Positions 8,292 through 18,260 of a stretch of DNA of 64,000 nt are shown here, one piece after another (the stretch's first letter is position 1; each line of letters opens with the position of its first letter). Location of the stretch: the IMG/VR virus record IMGVR_UViG_3300044655_001767, positions 1 through 64,000 of that record, one strand, 5' to 3'. Source of the stretch: a virus. The notes under the pieces were generated by a model. That model was given only the letters and a program-made list of their open reading frames with translations. It did not search any database and was not told where the DNA came from. The position numbers and the translations under genes are program-made.

Positions 8292-10553
8292 ATGCAGAAA
8301 GGTAAAAAATTTCTGAGTGACTTGAAGTTACACTCGGACTATTTCAAATGGTTGGAAGATAAAGGAAGGTATGAAACATGGGAAGACGCATGTGAAAATA
8401 TCATAGATGGACACAGAAAAAAATATGTGAACTATAAAAAAACGGTGGAACCGTATTTAGAGTCGGCGTTAGAAAGTATGAAAGATCAGGCGGTATTGGC
8501 TTCACAAAGAAATTTACAATACAGACACGAACAAATTATGAAACACAACACGAGAATGTTTAACTGTACATCAGGACACATTGCTCGTAATAGAGTATTT
8601 CAAGAGATATTTTATCTTGCATTATCTGGTTGTGGTTTCGGTGGAGGACTATCAATTCCATTTGTTAATAATTTAAGTAAAATTCAAAAAAGAACTTTAG
8701 GTACTAAAACATATGTAATTGAAGATAGTATTGAAGGATGGGCAAACTCATTGGGAGTTATTATGTCATCATATTTTGTTGATGAACAACCTTTCCCTGA
8801 ATTTGCTGGATATGAAGTAAAATTTGATTATTCACAAATCAGAGAAAAAGGAGCATTCATTAGTGGTGGTTTTAAAGCACCTGGCCCCGAAGGATTAAAA
8901 CAATCTTTAGAAAAGATAGAAGCGTTAATTGAAAAGTGGTTAACTAATGAAGGAAATAAAATCAGACCAATTTTAGCGTTTGATATTATTTGTCATTCGG
9001 CAGATGCTGTATTATCAGGTGGTGTTAGACGTTCAGCGTTGAATATGATTGTTGACCCTAACGATACTGAAATGATTCACGCTAAAACAGGGAATTGGAG
9101 AAATGAAAATCCACAAAGAGGTCGTAGTAATAACTCAGTTTTGTTATTAAGAAGTGAAGTTCAAAAAGAACAATTTAATTACTTGGTACAACTTAATGAT
9201 GGTGCTAACGATATTGGATTCGTATTTGCAAATAGTTGGTTTGATATGTTCAACCCATGTTTTGAAATTTTAAAAATACCTGTATTAGATACTGTAGATT
9301 TTTCTAAAATCAAATATGATGATGTTGAAGAATATGTTAAAAACAATAAAGAAAAATTTGGTATTCAAGGTTGTAACTTAACTGAAATTAATGCGGAGAA
9401 GGCAACTACAAAAGATAAATTTTTAAAGGCTTGTAAAGATGCGTCTATCTTAGGTACACTACAAGCAGGATATACAAGTTTCCCTTACTTAGGTGAAACA
9501 AGTAGAAAGATTTTTGAAAGGGAGGCTTTATTAGGTGTTAGTATTACAGGTTGGATGAACAATCCAAAATTATTCAATGCAGAATTATTAGAAGAAGGTG
9601 CTCAAATGGTAAAAGACACAAATAAAGAAGTTGCTGCGGTTATTGGTATTAACCAAGCTGCAAGAACTACTTGTGTTAAACCTTCAGGTAACGCATCAGT
9701 TGTATTAGGAACCGCTTCAGGTATTCACCCTGAACATTCTGAAAAGTATTTCCGTATTATGCAATTGAATAAAGAAAGTAACACCGCAAAATGGTTAGTT
9801 GACAATATGGGATTCTTATTGGAAGAGAGTGTATGGTCATCAACTAAAAGTGATTACGTTGTTTTTGTTCCTGTTGAAAACCCAAAAGTTGGTTTATTCA
9901 AAAAGGACATGAAAGGAATTAAACATCTTGAATTAATTAAATTAGTTCAACAACATTGGGTAAATGCCGGAACTAATCATGAATTATGTGCTTACAAAGG
10001 AGTTAATCATAATACATCTTGTACCGTCATTATTGATGACAAAGATGCGATTGTTGATTACATTTGGGAAGAAAGAGATTTCTTTACTGCTGTAAGTTTT
10101 ATGTCTGATTACGGAGATAAAGATTTTAACCAAGCACCATTCACTTCAGTATTGAATTTAGAAGATATTATTGAACAATATGGTAAAGGTTCAATTTTAG
10201 CGTCAGGTTTAATCATTGATGGTTTACATTACTTTAATCAAAACTTATGGTTAGCTTGTGATACTTTATTGGATAGAAGTATAACTTTAACAGGAACAAG
10301 AGAACAAGTTTTATTAAAAGAATATTGGTTATCAAGAGCGAAGAAATTTGCAAAGAATTACTTTAAAGGTGATATGAAGAAAATGGTTTATTGTTTAAAA
10401 GACGTCCATTTATTTTATAAGTGGGAAACCATCACTCGTCAATTTAAAGAAGTTAATTTTGGTGAAATTTTAGACAGACCTCAATATAAAGATATTAGTG
10501 ACTTTGCGGCTCAAGCATGTTCTGGTGGAAGTTGTGAAATTACAAGTATCTAA
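8292..10553 (+). CDS. nrdJ: Adenosylcobalamin-dependent ribonucleotide reductase (class II, monomeric NrdJ type)
   Basis: The 753-aa enzyme reduces ribonucleotides to deoxyribonucleotides using a B12 radical. Key parts: MFNCTS with C92 (redox Cys), GCGFGGGLS, FISGGFKAPGPEGL, NPCFEI with C323 and E325 (the radical-site PCxE motif), GCNLTEI with the partner redox Cys, KPSGNASVVLGTASGIHPEHS, and a C-terminal CSGGSC pair that shuttles reducing power. Length matches the single-chain Lactobacillus-type enzyme. No separate NrdB or NrdD is seen. The thioredoxin and glutaredoxin at 58536-59117 are likely electron donors. Confidence 0.9.
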   Translation: MQKGKKFLSDLKLHSDYFKWLEDKGRYETWEDACENIIDGHRKKYVNYKKTVEPYLESALESMKDQAVLASQRNLQYRHEQIMKHNTRMFNCTSGHIARNRVFQEIFYLALSGCGFGGGLSIPFVNNLSKIQKRTLGTKTYVIEDSIEGWANSLGVIMSSYFVDEQPFPEFAGYEVKFDYSQIREKGAFISGGFKAPGPEGLKQSLEKIEALIEKWLTNEGNKIRPILAFDIICHSADAVLSGGVRRSALNMIVDPNDTEMIHAKTGNWRNENPQRGRSNNSVLLLRSEVQKEQFNYLVQLNDGANDIGFVFANSWFDMFNPCFEILKIPVLDTVDFSKIKYDDVEEYVKNNKEKFGIQGCNLTEINAEKATTKDKFLKACKDASILGTLQAGYTSFPYLGETSRKIFEREALLGVSITGWMNNPKLFNAELLEEGAQMVKDTNKEVAAVIGINQAARTTCVKPSGNASVVLGTASGIHPEHSEKYFRIMQLNKESNTAKWLVDNMGFLLEESVWSSTKSDYVVFVPVENPKVGLFKKDMKGIKHLELIKLVQQHWVNAGTNHELCAYKGVNHNTSCTVIIDDKDAIVDYIWEERDFFTAVSFMSDYGDKDFNQAPFTSVLNLEDIIEQYGKGSILASGLIIDGLHYFNQNLWLACDTLLDRSITLTGTREQVLLKEYWLSRAKKFAKNYFKGDMKKMVYCLKDVHLFYKWETITRQFKEVNFGEILDRPQYKDISDFAAQACSGGSCEITSI

Positions 10554-10717
10554 TGGTAGAAGGGGTAGATTATTACATAGATGGGAAGTCAGGACTTATG
10601 GTTCTGACTTCTCTTTTTTTATTAAAGAGAGGGTACTGTTGTGGTAATGGATGTTCAGGATGTCCTTACTTACCTCCACATCAAAAAGGGAATACAAAAA
10701 TAAAAGAAGATACATAA
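10553..10717 (+). CDS. Small Cys-rich protein, DUF5522-like, 54 aa
   Basis: The ATG overlaps the nrdJ stop by one base (TAATG), indicating coupled translation. The product begins MVEGVDYYIDGKSGLM and has the Cys cluster RGYCCGNGCSGCPY at about 26-39. That matches my memory of the DUF5522 family, in which E-G-x-D-Y-Y is followed by an aromatic/Leu strand and RGYCCGNGCRHCPY. Four Cys in this spacing suggest a metal or redox site. Function is unknown; coupling to nrdJ suggests a link to ribonucleotide reduction or cofactor handling, which is an inference. Confidence 0.7.
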   Translation: MVEGVDYYIDGKSGLMVLTSLFLLKRGYCCGNGCSGCPYLPPHQKGNTKIKEDT

Positions 10718-10735
10718 CCATTTTCGTATTGTTTA

Positions 10736-10742
10736 TATTTAT
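10736..10742 (+). promoter_or_regulatory. TATTTAT motif, candidate phage late promoter element
   Basis: TATTTAT lies five nt before the gp25 ATG at 10748. If it acts as a -10 box, the transcript would be almost leaderless. Inferred. Confidence 0.45.
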
Positions 10743-10747
10743 TGAAT

Positions 10748-11200
10748 ATGGCAGCAACCTACGGAATAGATTTCCCATTTAGGGATAGTTTAGAAGGAAA
10801 GTTTTTAAAGATGACTGGTACTCCCGAAAGAGAGATTAGAGCGGATTTAATACACCTCCTATTGACAAAGAAGGGTAGTAGATATTTTTTACCTGATTTT
10901 GGTACTAGATTATATCAATACATCTTTGACCAAAACGATGCGGTTACATTCGGTTTAATTGAAAGTGAAATTCGAGATTCTGTAAAAAAATATATTCCTA
11001 ATTTGGATTTAACCTCAATAGTAGTTGTATCAGCGGAAGATGATCCAGACCAAATTAATTCACTACAAGAAAATGAAGATAATAGACTTTTTAGAGTTTC
11101 AAGCGATTCTGAAAAACCACATACGGCTGTAGTTAAAATTGAATATACAGTAAATAACGGAGCTTTTACGTCTTCGGATTTTATAATACTAAACATTTAA
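10748..11200 (+). CDS. 25: Baseplate wedge protein gp25-like
   Basis: The 150-aa product belongs to the gp25/GpW baseplate family, the small wedge component that seeds sheath assembly. Evidence is the TPEREIRADLIHLLLT helix, KGSRYFLPDFGTRLYQYIFD and a following amphipathic helix, plus its place directly before a gp6-like gene. I chose the ATG at 10748 over the in-frame TTG at 10742 because the TTG overlaps the TATTTAT motif. Confidence 0.85.
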   Translation: MAATYGIDFPFRDSLEGKFLKMTGTPEREIRADLIHLLLTKKGSRYFLPDFGTRLYQYIFDQNDAVTFGLIESEIRDSVKKYIPNLDLTSIVVVSAEDDPDQINSLQENEDNRLFRVSSDSEKPHTAVVKIEYTVNNGAFTSSDFIILNI

Positions 11201-11201
11201 G

Positions 11202-13034
11202 ATGAGTAAAAAAATATCATACGCAACAAGAGATTTTGCAGGTTTAAGAGAAGAGTTAGTAAATCTAACAACACAATATTATCCTGACTTGGTTAAAAAT
11301 ACCAACGACGCATCAATATTTTCAGTATTATTGGATTTAAATGCTGCGGTAGCAGATAACTTACACTTCCATATAGATAGAGTTTGGCAAGAAACAATGT
11401 TAGATTTTGCTCAACAAAGACAATCATTATTTCATATTGCAAAAACTTATGGTATGAAAATACCATGCAAAAGACCTTCAGTTGCGTTATGTGATTTCTC
11501 AATAAATGTACCAGTTAGAGGTGATAAAGAAGATGATAGATATTTGGGAATTATGAGATCAGGAACACAAGTATCAGGAGGAGGACAAATTTTTGAAACC
11601 GTAGAGGATGTAGATTTTTCAGACCCATTTAATAGTAAGGGTGAACCAAATAGATTAAAAATACCAAATTTCAATGCAAATAATTCATTGGTGTCATATA
11701 CAATTACAAAAAGAGAAGCGGTAGTTAATGGGGTTACAAGAATATATAGGAGAGTAATCACATCATTAGACCAAAAGCCATTTTTAAAATTGTATTTACC
11801 CGAACAAGATGTGTTAGGTGTTAGTAGTATTATACATAAAGATGGTACTAACTTTGGTACTAATCCTACTTCAAATGAATTTAGTGATTTAACAAACAAA
11901 TGGTATGAAGTTAAAAGTTTGGTACAGGATAAAGTTTTTGTACCGGACCCGACCGCAGTATCAGATAAAAATAATTTTAAGGCTGGAACTAATAAAATTG
12001 TTACAAATAAATTTATAACTGAATATACACCAGAAGGATATTTTTCAGTTACATTTGGTTCGGGTAATGTTGATCCATTAGACAATTTAGATAGTTATAT
12101 GAATGGTACAATGAAAGTTAATCTTTCAACCTATCTTAATAATATGTCATTGGGGGCAATACCAAAATCAAGTACAACCTTATTCATAAAATACAGAGTT
12201 GGTGGAGGAAAAGATTCCAATTTAGGTGTGAATGTTATCACGAGTATTGATAATGTGGAATTAGATATCAACGGACCTCAATCTACCATTAACACACAAG
12301 TGACACAATCTATGAGGGTTACAAATGTAACTCCAGCTGTCGGTGGGGCAGATCAACCAACGATTGAAGAATTGAGAAACATGATTTCTTATAATTTTGC
12401 TGCACAAAATAGAGCGGTTACTTTAAATGACTATAAATCAATAATTGAGGTGATGCCAGCAACATTTGGAGCACCAGCAAAAGTGAACGTCGTTGAAGAA
12501 GACAATAAGGTAAAAATTAAAATTTTATCCTATGACGATAATGGTAATTTATCTGACACAGTTTCAAATACATTAAAAAGTAATATTATAGAATATCTTT
12601 CTGAATATAGAATGATAAATGATTATATTGACATTGCAAGTGGGGAAGTTATTGACTTATCATTGGAAATGGATATTGTCATCGACAAAAATGAAAACCC
12701 AACAGATGTCGTTAAAACAGCAATTAACGATACAACAGATTTCTTTGACATTTCTAAAAGAAAAATGGGTGACCCATTATTCATTGGAGATTTAATTAGA
12801 CATATTGGTCAAATACCTGGAGTAGTGAATGTAATTGATATCAGGGCGTATAATAAGATTGGTGGGTTATATTCTTCATCAGAAACCGCAATGGCATACA
12901 AAGACACATTAACTAAGGAAATATTACAGTCAGATATGACCATTTTTATGAAGTCTAATCAAATATTCCAAATAAGGTTCCCTAATACTGATATTAGAGT
13001 TAGAACCAAAACATTAGGAACGACTACATATTAA
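11202..13034 (+). CDS. 6: Baseplate wedge protein gp6-like (gpJ family)
   Basis: The 610-aa product starts with YATRDFAGLREELVNLT and continues with DASIFSVLLDLNAAVADNLHFHIDR. This is the gp6/J-type wedge signature, in which the protein dimerises around the baseplate. The middle contains QNRAVTLNDYKSIIEVMP and the C-terminal part PLFIGDLIRHIGQIPGVVNV, both typical of baseplate J-like proteins. It follows gp25 by one base. It clamps neighbouring wedges and is required for inner baseplate assembly in T4; that role is transferred from the family. Confidence 0.85.
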   Translation: MSKKISYATRDFAGLREELVNLTTQYYPDLVKNTNDASIFSVLLDLNAAVADNLHFHIDRVWQETMLDFAQQRQSLFHIAKTYGMKIPCKRPSVALCDFSINVPVRGDKEDDRYLGIMRSGTQVSGGGQIFETVEDVDFSDPFNSKGEPNRLKIPNFNANNSLVSYTITKREAVVNGVTRIYRRVITSLDQKPFLKLYLPEQDVLGVSSIIHKDGTNFGTNPTSNEFSDLTNKWYEVKSLVQDKVFVPDPTAVSDKNNFKAGTNKIVTNKFITEYTPEGYFSVTFGSGNVDPLDNLDSYMNGTMKVNLSTYLNNMSLGAIPKSSTTLFIKYRVGGGKDSNLGVNVITSIDNVELDINGPQSTINTQVTQSMRVTNVTPAVGGADQPTIEELRNMISYNFAAQNRAVTLNDYKSIIEVMPATFGAPAKVNVVEEDNKVKIKILSYDDNGNLSDTVSNTLKSNIIEYLSEYRMINDYIDIASGEVIDLSLEMDIVIDKNENPTDVVKTAINDTTDFFDISKRKMGDPLFIGDLIRHIGQIPGVVNVIDIRAYNKIGGLYSSSETAMAYKDTLTKEILQSDMTIFMKSNQIFQIRFPNTDIRVRTKTLGTTTY

Positions 13035-13074
13035 AATGTTTTTTGTTTATAATAGTAGAAAATCTCCTTTTTTC

Positions 13075-13081
13075 TATTTAT
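13075..13081 (+). promoter_or_regulatory. TATTTAT motif, candidate phage late promoter element
   Basis: TATTTAT lies seven nt before the ATG at 13089. A weak AT-rich inverted repeat (13056-13062 with 13070-13076) overlaps its first bases. Inferred. Confidence 0.4.
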
Positions 13082-13088
13082 TAAAAGA

Positions 13089-16000
13089 ATGATACAGAAG
13101 CATAGAATATCCACAAACATTGGGAAGGACCAAATAGTCAATCTTGAATTAAAACAAGATTTTGATTTTTTGGAAGTTCTATCGTTAAGATTCACTCAAA
13201 AGGATGTTTATTCATCTATGTGTTCGGATTATGGGGTTGTGTGTGGTCGTATTTCAGTTAATAATGGTTTGGGCGTACCAAATGCCAGAGTATCGTTATT
13301 TATTCCACAATTAGAAATTCATTCAAATGACCCAGTTATATCTGCATTATATCCCTATACTGAAATCGGGGGCAAAGATAGTAACAATTATAGATACAAT
13401 TTGTTACCATCAAGAAAACAACATGGCGGACATGAACCCACCGGTACATTCTTTGACCAAGAAGATATTTTAACAAGAGAAGAAGTTTTAGAGGTGTATG
13501 AAACTTATTATTCGTATACAGTTAAAACAAATAGTTCTGGTGATTTTATGATTTGGGGAGTTCCATTAGGACAACAAACAATTCACGTTGATGTTGATTT
13601 GTCCGATATTGGTTGTTTCTCTTTAAGACCTTACGATTTCATGAGACAAGGTGATGGAGTGGATAAATTTAAAAACAAATACACATTTAAATCATCTGAA
13701 GATTTAAGTACGTTACCACAAATTGTTTCATTTGATAAAACAATTGAAGTTTATCCTTTTTGGGGTAATGATGATTTTTGTGAAATTGGTTTAACAAGAA
13801 CTGATTTTGATTTATCAGAGAAAGGAATTAATATAACACCAACAGCATTTATTATTGGTGGAATATACGGTGATAACGGTAAAAGTGCAGTTAATAAAAA
13901 CTGTAGACCCAAAAAGAAAATGGGTAGAAAATGTGATTTGGTTGCCAAATCTGGTAAGATTGAAGCAATTAGATTTACACCAAAAAAAGAGACCATAATA
14001 ATATCCGGAACATCAATTACGGCACCAATATTAGAAGAGGTTAATTTAGAAGAAGATATACCCGACGACGGAGGTTTTGTGTTTCCAATTGAAATGAATA
14101 TGGATTATGTTTATACAAATGAGTTTGGTGAAAATGAAATTACTAATGATCCAAATAAAGGTGTACCAACTTCCGCGTGTTATCGTTTTAGAATCGGTAT
14201 GAACGATAATGATTTAAGTAGAGCAAGAGCTAACGCTGACTACCTAATTCCAAATATTAGAGAATTTAATTCATCTGAAAGTGAGATAGATGCGTCATAT
14301 TATTTCGGTACACAATGGAGTGGATATCCAACAAATGCCGTTAGCACTAATTCTAATTACGGTATTTTATATAGTGAAATGGGAGAATATTATCCAAGAG
14401 ATTATTTTTATAGATTTAATTATAATAAAGTTTATACTGTTTCATCGTTTCATAGTAATTACCAAGTTGGTGGAAATTTTGCAAACATAAATGAATTACA
14501 TCCATCAGAGGAAGAGGATTGTGGAGATAAACTAACACCACCATCAAATTTTGGATTTAAGAATTATACATTTACATTATTAATTGCAGATTTTCTTTTA
14601 TTATTAGATTATGTATTAAAACTTATTATTCTAACAACGTTAAATATTTTAGTAAAAGATATTTTAGGTCCATTTGCGGAATTATTAATTGATATTGGTG
14701 TAACTAAAGGTGCGGGTAGAGATTTAAGAAGATTTGTAAGTAATATGCAAATAGATAACACAACAAAATTATCATTAATAAATTTTCCAGAATGTACTGA
14801 ATGTGCACAAGATGTAAGTATTGTTGCGGAAGAGGGATGTGCATTGTACGACACAGTATATAATGATGCGATAATAACGGGTGTTTATGTTGATAATGGT
14901 ATTGGAGGAAGAACGTATAAACCAAGTCCATCCACCGGTGATAAAGTAGTTGCGACATTATTGGCGGGTGGTGATTCTATGACCCATATACCATTTCCTA
15001 ATTATAGTTCAAATAAAAATATAAGAGATATTGAAAGTGAAGTTTTTAGTAGACTACCAATTCCGGCCAGCCATAGAAGCGAATTTATGAATGGTATTTT
15101 TTATATAGTACCAGGTACTCACACATTGTCTAGATTGATTAAAATAATAAACGAATATTATAGAAGAAAAAGAGTTGGAAAGATGTTTTGTGGTGGAATT
15201 GTGAATTACGCATTTATCGATAATTGGTTATCCGGCTCATTGTATTTCACTCAATTCAAAGCTAAAAGAGTAATAACGGCAATTAATCGTAATAATCAAA
15301 ATACCGCAAATTATTGTAGAGACATTGCACGTCTAGTGGTCGGACAAAAAAGACTATATTATTGTTCGGCCCCAACATCAAATGGGTTATCGTTTAGTGT
15401 AGATAATATAAAAAAACCAACAACATTTGTTGATTTAGGTCCAAGAGATGAATTTATTAAAGAAATTTGTATTGATCCAAAATTAGACCCAAACTGTTCA
15501 GTATCACGTTCAATCGGTGCGACATCATATCAAGATTTAGGTGAATTATTAGGGTTAGCAATTAACTATAGAATGGATGTTGCAAATGCTAACGGCAATT
15601 TAAATATGTTTTTTGATAATAAAGGATTTTCAAGTGGAGTAGGAATATCAAATGTTTTAGATGGTGATATTTTACAACTATTATCTATAAATAATGAAAC
15701 TGGAATTGAAGAATTTGATTTACAAAATCCACAATATCTCGGATACCAATTTAATGTTTTAGATCCGGAAGAATATCCACAAGTTTTTAAAGGAGGAACA
15801 TCAATTTACGGACCATTACCTCTTACATTGGAATTATCAGAAGATGGACAAAGAATTAGATCTTGTTTAAATGAGCCTGGTAGATTAACTGAATCGTCAC
15901 AAAATGTCCCATTTTATTTATGGGATAAAAAAGGAAATGGATTTGGTGATTATGGAACAAATAAAAATAATCAATCATGGGATTATAGTGGAGTACAATC

Positions 16001-16469
16001 ACAACCTTTACAAGGTATGACATATGGATATAGATATACGGAATCACCTAATGACCCATCAGACCAATATCTTTTATTACCGATGACATATACATTTAGC
16101 GGTTTAACTATAACGGGAAATAGTGAAATATCAGGAACAACTATAGAATTTGATGTGATTTCAGATGTTGACGACCATACAAGTTATGACACACAATATC
16201 CTGGATTTACTTATTTATTTGCTAATTCGGAAACAAACCCAACATCAGGAACATTATATACAAGATATGGTGATGCTGGCACTTGGCAATCTACAAATTG
16301 GACTAACACGACATTTACAATTAAAAGAACACAAGATTATTATAGTGGAAATAAACAAATACTTTCAACCCCATTCCAATTTTACTTTGGATTAAATGCG
16401 GGTAAAACAGGTATGGATAAATTTATTGACCTATTTGGTCCAAAGGGAGCATTCCCGTCAGCTGAATAA
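13089..16469 (+). CDS. Large baseplate wedge candidate (gp7 position), 1126 aa
   Basis: No single family is certain. Residues about 50-190 contain VCGRISVNNGLGVPNARVSLF and NSSGDFMIWGVPLGQQTIHV, the two halves of a transthyretin/carboxypeptidase-regulatory-like beta sandwich. A hydrophobic stretch (FTLLIADFLLLLDYVLKLII, about 497-516) is unusual for a soluble virion protein. Several Cys occur in the middle (CTECAQD, EEGCALYD). Position after gp25-gp6 and the size are like T4 gp7 (1032 aa), so I infer a peripheral wedge protein. The C-terminal quarter is rich in Gly, Ser and Thr. The stop overlaps the next ATG by one base. Confidence 0.6.
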   Translation: MIQKHRISTNIGKDQIVNLELKQDFDFLEVLSLRFTQKDVYSSMCSDYGVVCGRISVNNGLGVPNARVSLFIPQLEIHSNDPVISALYPYTEIGGKDSNNYRYNLLPSRKQHGGHEPTGTFFDQEDILTREEVLEVYETYYSYTVKTNSSGDFMIWGVPLGQQTIHVDVDLSDIGCFSLRPYDFMRQGDGVDKFKNKYTFKSSEDLSTLPQIVSFDKTIEVYPFWGNDDFCEIGLTRTDFDLSEKGINITPTAFIIGGIYGDNGKSAVNKNCRPKKKMGRKCDLVAKSGKIEAIRFTPKKETIIISGTSITAPILEEVNLEEDIPDDGGFVFPIEMNMDYVYTNEFGENEITNDPNKGVPTSACYRFRIGMNDNDLSRARANADYLIPNIREFNSSESEIDASYYFGTQWSGYPTNAVSTNSNYGILYSEMGEYYPRDYFYRFNYNKVYTVSSFHSNYQVGGNFANINELHPSEEEDCGDKLTPPSNFGFKNYTFTLLIADFLLLLDYVLKLIILTTLNILVKDILGPFAELLIDIGVTKGAGRDLRRFVSNMQIDNTTKLSLINFPECTECAQDVSIVAEEGCALYDTVYNDAIITGVYVDNGIGGRTYKPSPSTGDKVVATLLAGGDSMTHIPFPNYSSNKNIRDIESEVFSRLPIPASHRSEFMNGIFYIVPGTHTLSRLIKIINEYYRRKRVGKMFCGGIVNYAFIDNWLSGSLYFTQFKAKRVITAINRNNQNTANYCRDIARLVVGQKRLYYCSAPTSNGLSFSVDNIKKPTTFVDLGPRDEFIKEICIDPKLDPNCSVSRSIGATSYQDLGELLGLAINYRMDVANANGNLNMFFDNKGFSSGVGISNVLDGDILQLLSINNETGIEEFDLQNPQYLGYQFNVLDPEEYPQVFKGGTSIYGPLPLTLELSEDGQRIRSCLNEPGRLTESSQNVPFYLWDKKGNGFGDYGTNKNNQSWDYSGVQSQPLQGMTYGYRYTESPNDPSDQYLLLPMTYTFSGLTITGNSEISGTTIEFDVISDVDDHTSYDTQYPGFTYLFANSETNPTSGTLYTRYGDAGTWQSTNWTNTTFTIKRTQDYYSGNKQILSTPFQFYFGLNAGKTGMDKFIDLFGPKGAFPSAE

Positions 16470-18259
16470 TGGAAAAGAAACAAATCATATTACCAAGTAA
16501 AAAATTCGCAAAGGCGGATGACCAAGAATTAGAATTAAAACTAAATCTTGACAATAGTGATACACTTATGCGAATAGGTGAAAGGGACATAATATTAGAT
16601 ATAGATGAACAATATTATAAAGAACGTAATGAAAGTATAAATTATAAGATATATGGAAAGTTAAAAATGGTTTTTCGTAATTTATATTCTGGATCGACAC
16701 CTTATTCTTATTTAAAACAAAGATTATATTTAACGGGTGACGGTAGTAACATACAAGATAGTACTGTTTTTGATGGTTATTTACCATATGACGAATTTGC
16801 ATTTTTAAGAAGAGACGTTTATAGAGAAGTTAATTTACCGGTAACGGGAAATACATTAGGTACCTTTACACCAAACATAGTAAAATCAGGATCAACAGCA
16901 CACACAACCGTAACACCAATATCGGCACCATACCAAAACTGGAATTTATATTTAAGTTATGTTTATAGTGGTGATAGTGAATTTAAAATGGACTATACGC
17001 TAACAGGCGGAACTAAAGTTAGTTTCACCGCTAAAGATGGTATTCCATTTAGAGTCGTGGATTATACCACATATTATGAATTAACATCACCAGTTGAACA
17101 TGGAATGAGCGAAGGTGAACATGTGGTTCTATCTGGTAGTACATTAACAGGATTAACATTAACAGGTAGAACCTTTTATATCAATTCAGTTGGTAATGAA
17201 ACGTTTGATTCTAAAAAATATGTCATTAATATTATAAAGTCACAAATAAAAACGGGAACAACATTCAGTACAATTATGTTAGGTAAAAGATGTAAAGATT
17301 TTAATAACATTGTTGCTTCAACTTCCAAATATTATGTTCACAAACATAAAACATTAACTAATGAAGGTGGATATATAATGGATTCACTTGGATTTGAAAG
17401 TCCAGTGTTTGAAGACGAGAAAAAAATACTATTTGAAAATAGTGTAGGTACAAATGATGTTATAGTTGAAAGAAATAGAATGGAATCTGTTTTATATGAT
17501 TTTAAGGAACCATTAAAATTAAGTGGATTAACAAATAATTTAGGATTTAGTCCAACAAATGTTTTTGTTACTGCAATTTTTAGAAATGGAAATGGATATT
17601 TTAATTATCCACCAAAGGTTGGATATAAATTTCATTTTCACGATACATGGATTGATGAACATTTTAGTGGAACCACATCAAACGAAATTGGATTAACGAG
17701 TACGTCATTTACTGGAAACACAAATTTACCTGGATACACTGGATTTACATTTTTAAGTGGACAAACATTACCAATAGGTTCAATATTAAATGGTGCCTTT
17801 GTTGAATATAACCCAAAAGAAATGACTGAGAGAATTGTAAGTGAATCATTTCATAAAATCACAAATCCAATAACAATATTTAATCACGGACAAACATCGG
17901 GTTCAACATATGCGTCATCAACAAATTTAGAAGGATTAATATATCAACCACATTATAGAATTAAATTAAGGGAATTATCACCATATACCGAAACTGCAAA
18001 TACTAATGATATTTTCAATTTACCTGAAAATGCAAAGTATGACCCATATGATAAAGTTTGGAGATGGAGAGATATATATGATCACGGTTACGTTGATTCC
18101 GATGGATTCGGAACAGATTTTCCTTTTATGAATGGTAATCATTATGTTAAAGCAAACATTAATTTCTATTTAAGAAATGAAAGATATTATAAAAATAAAT
18201 CAAATGGAATAACGAGTTTCATGGATATAAATAATAAAAATAGTAATTCAGATTGTTAA
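16469..18259 (+). CDS. Baseplate/tail structural protein, 596 aa, unassigned
   Basis: No family is recognised. It starts within the stop codon of the preceding gene, so translation is probably coupled. The product is beta-rich with many short Gly/Thr/Ser turns (TGLTLTGRTFYINSVG, TGNTNLPGYTGFTFLSG) and aromatic-rich strands, as in baseplate and receptor-binding proteins. No signal peptide or membrane segment. By order after the gp7-position gene it may play the gp8 role, but this is positional only. Confidence 0.6.
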   Translation: MEKKQIILPSKKFAKADDQELELKLNLDNSDTLMRIGERDIILDIDEQYYKERNESINYKIYGKLKMVFRNLYSGSTPYSYLKQRLYLTGDGSNIQDSTVFDGYLPYDEFAFLRRDVYREVNLPVTGNTLGTFTPNIVKSGSTAHTTVTPISAPYQNWNLYLSYVYSGDSEFKMDYTLTGGTKVSFTAKDGIPFRVVDYTTYYELTSPVEHGMSEGEHVVLSGSTLTGLTLTGRTFYINSVGNETFDSKKYVINIIKSQIKTGTTFSTIMLGKRCKDFNNIVASTSKYYVHKHKTLTNEGGYIMDSLGFESPVFEDEKKILFENSVGTNDVIVERNRMESVLYDFKEPLKLSGLTNNLGFSPTNVFVTAIFRNGNGYFNYPPKVGYKFHFHDTWIDEHFSGTTSNEIGLTSTSFTGNTNLPGYTGFTFLSGQTLPIGSILNGAFVEYNPKEMTERIVSESFHKITNPITIFNHGQTSGSTYASSTNLEGLIYQPHYRIKLRELSPYTETANTNDIFNLPENAKYDPYDKVWRWRDIYDHGYVDSDGFGTDFPFMNGNHYVKANINFYLRNERYYKNKSNGITSFMDINNKNSNSDC

Positions 18260-18260
18260 C

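Noticed and set aside
10585-10621. Hairpin plus T run after nrdJ (GAAGTCAG/CTGACTTC, then T7)
   Set aside because: It lies inside the 54-aa Cys-rich gene, whose frame runs through it intact. I call the gene and not a terminator, though both could be true.
10742-10747. TTG start for gp25
   Set aside because: Overlaps the TATTTAT motif; the ATG six bases later is better.
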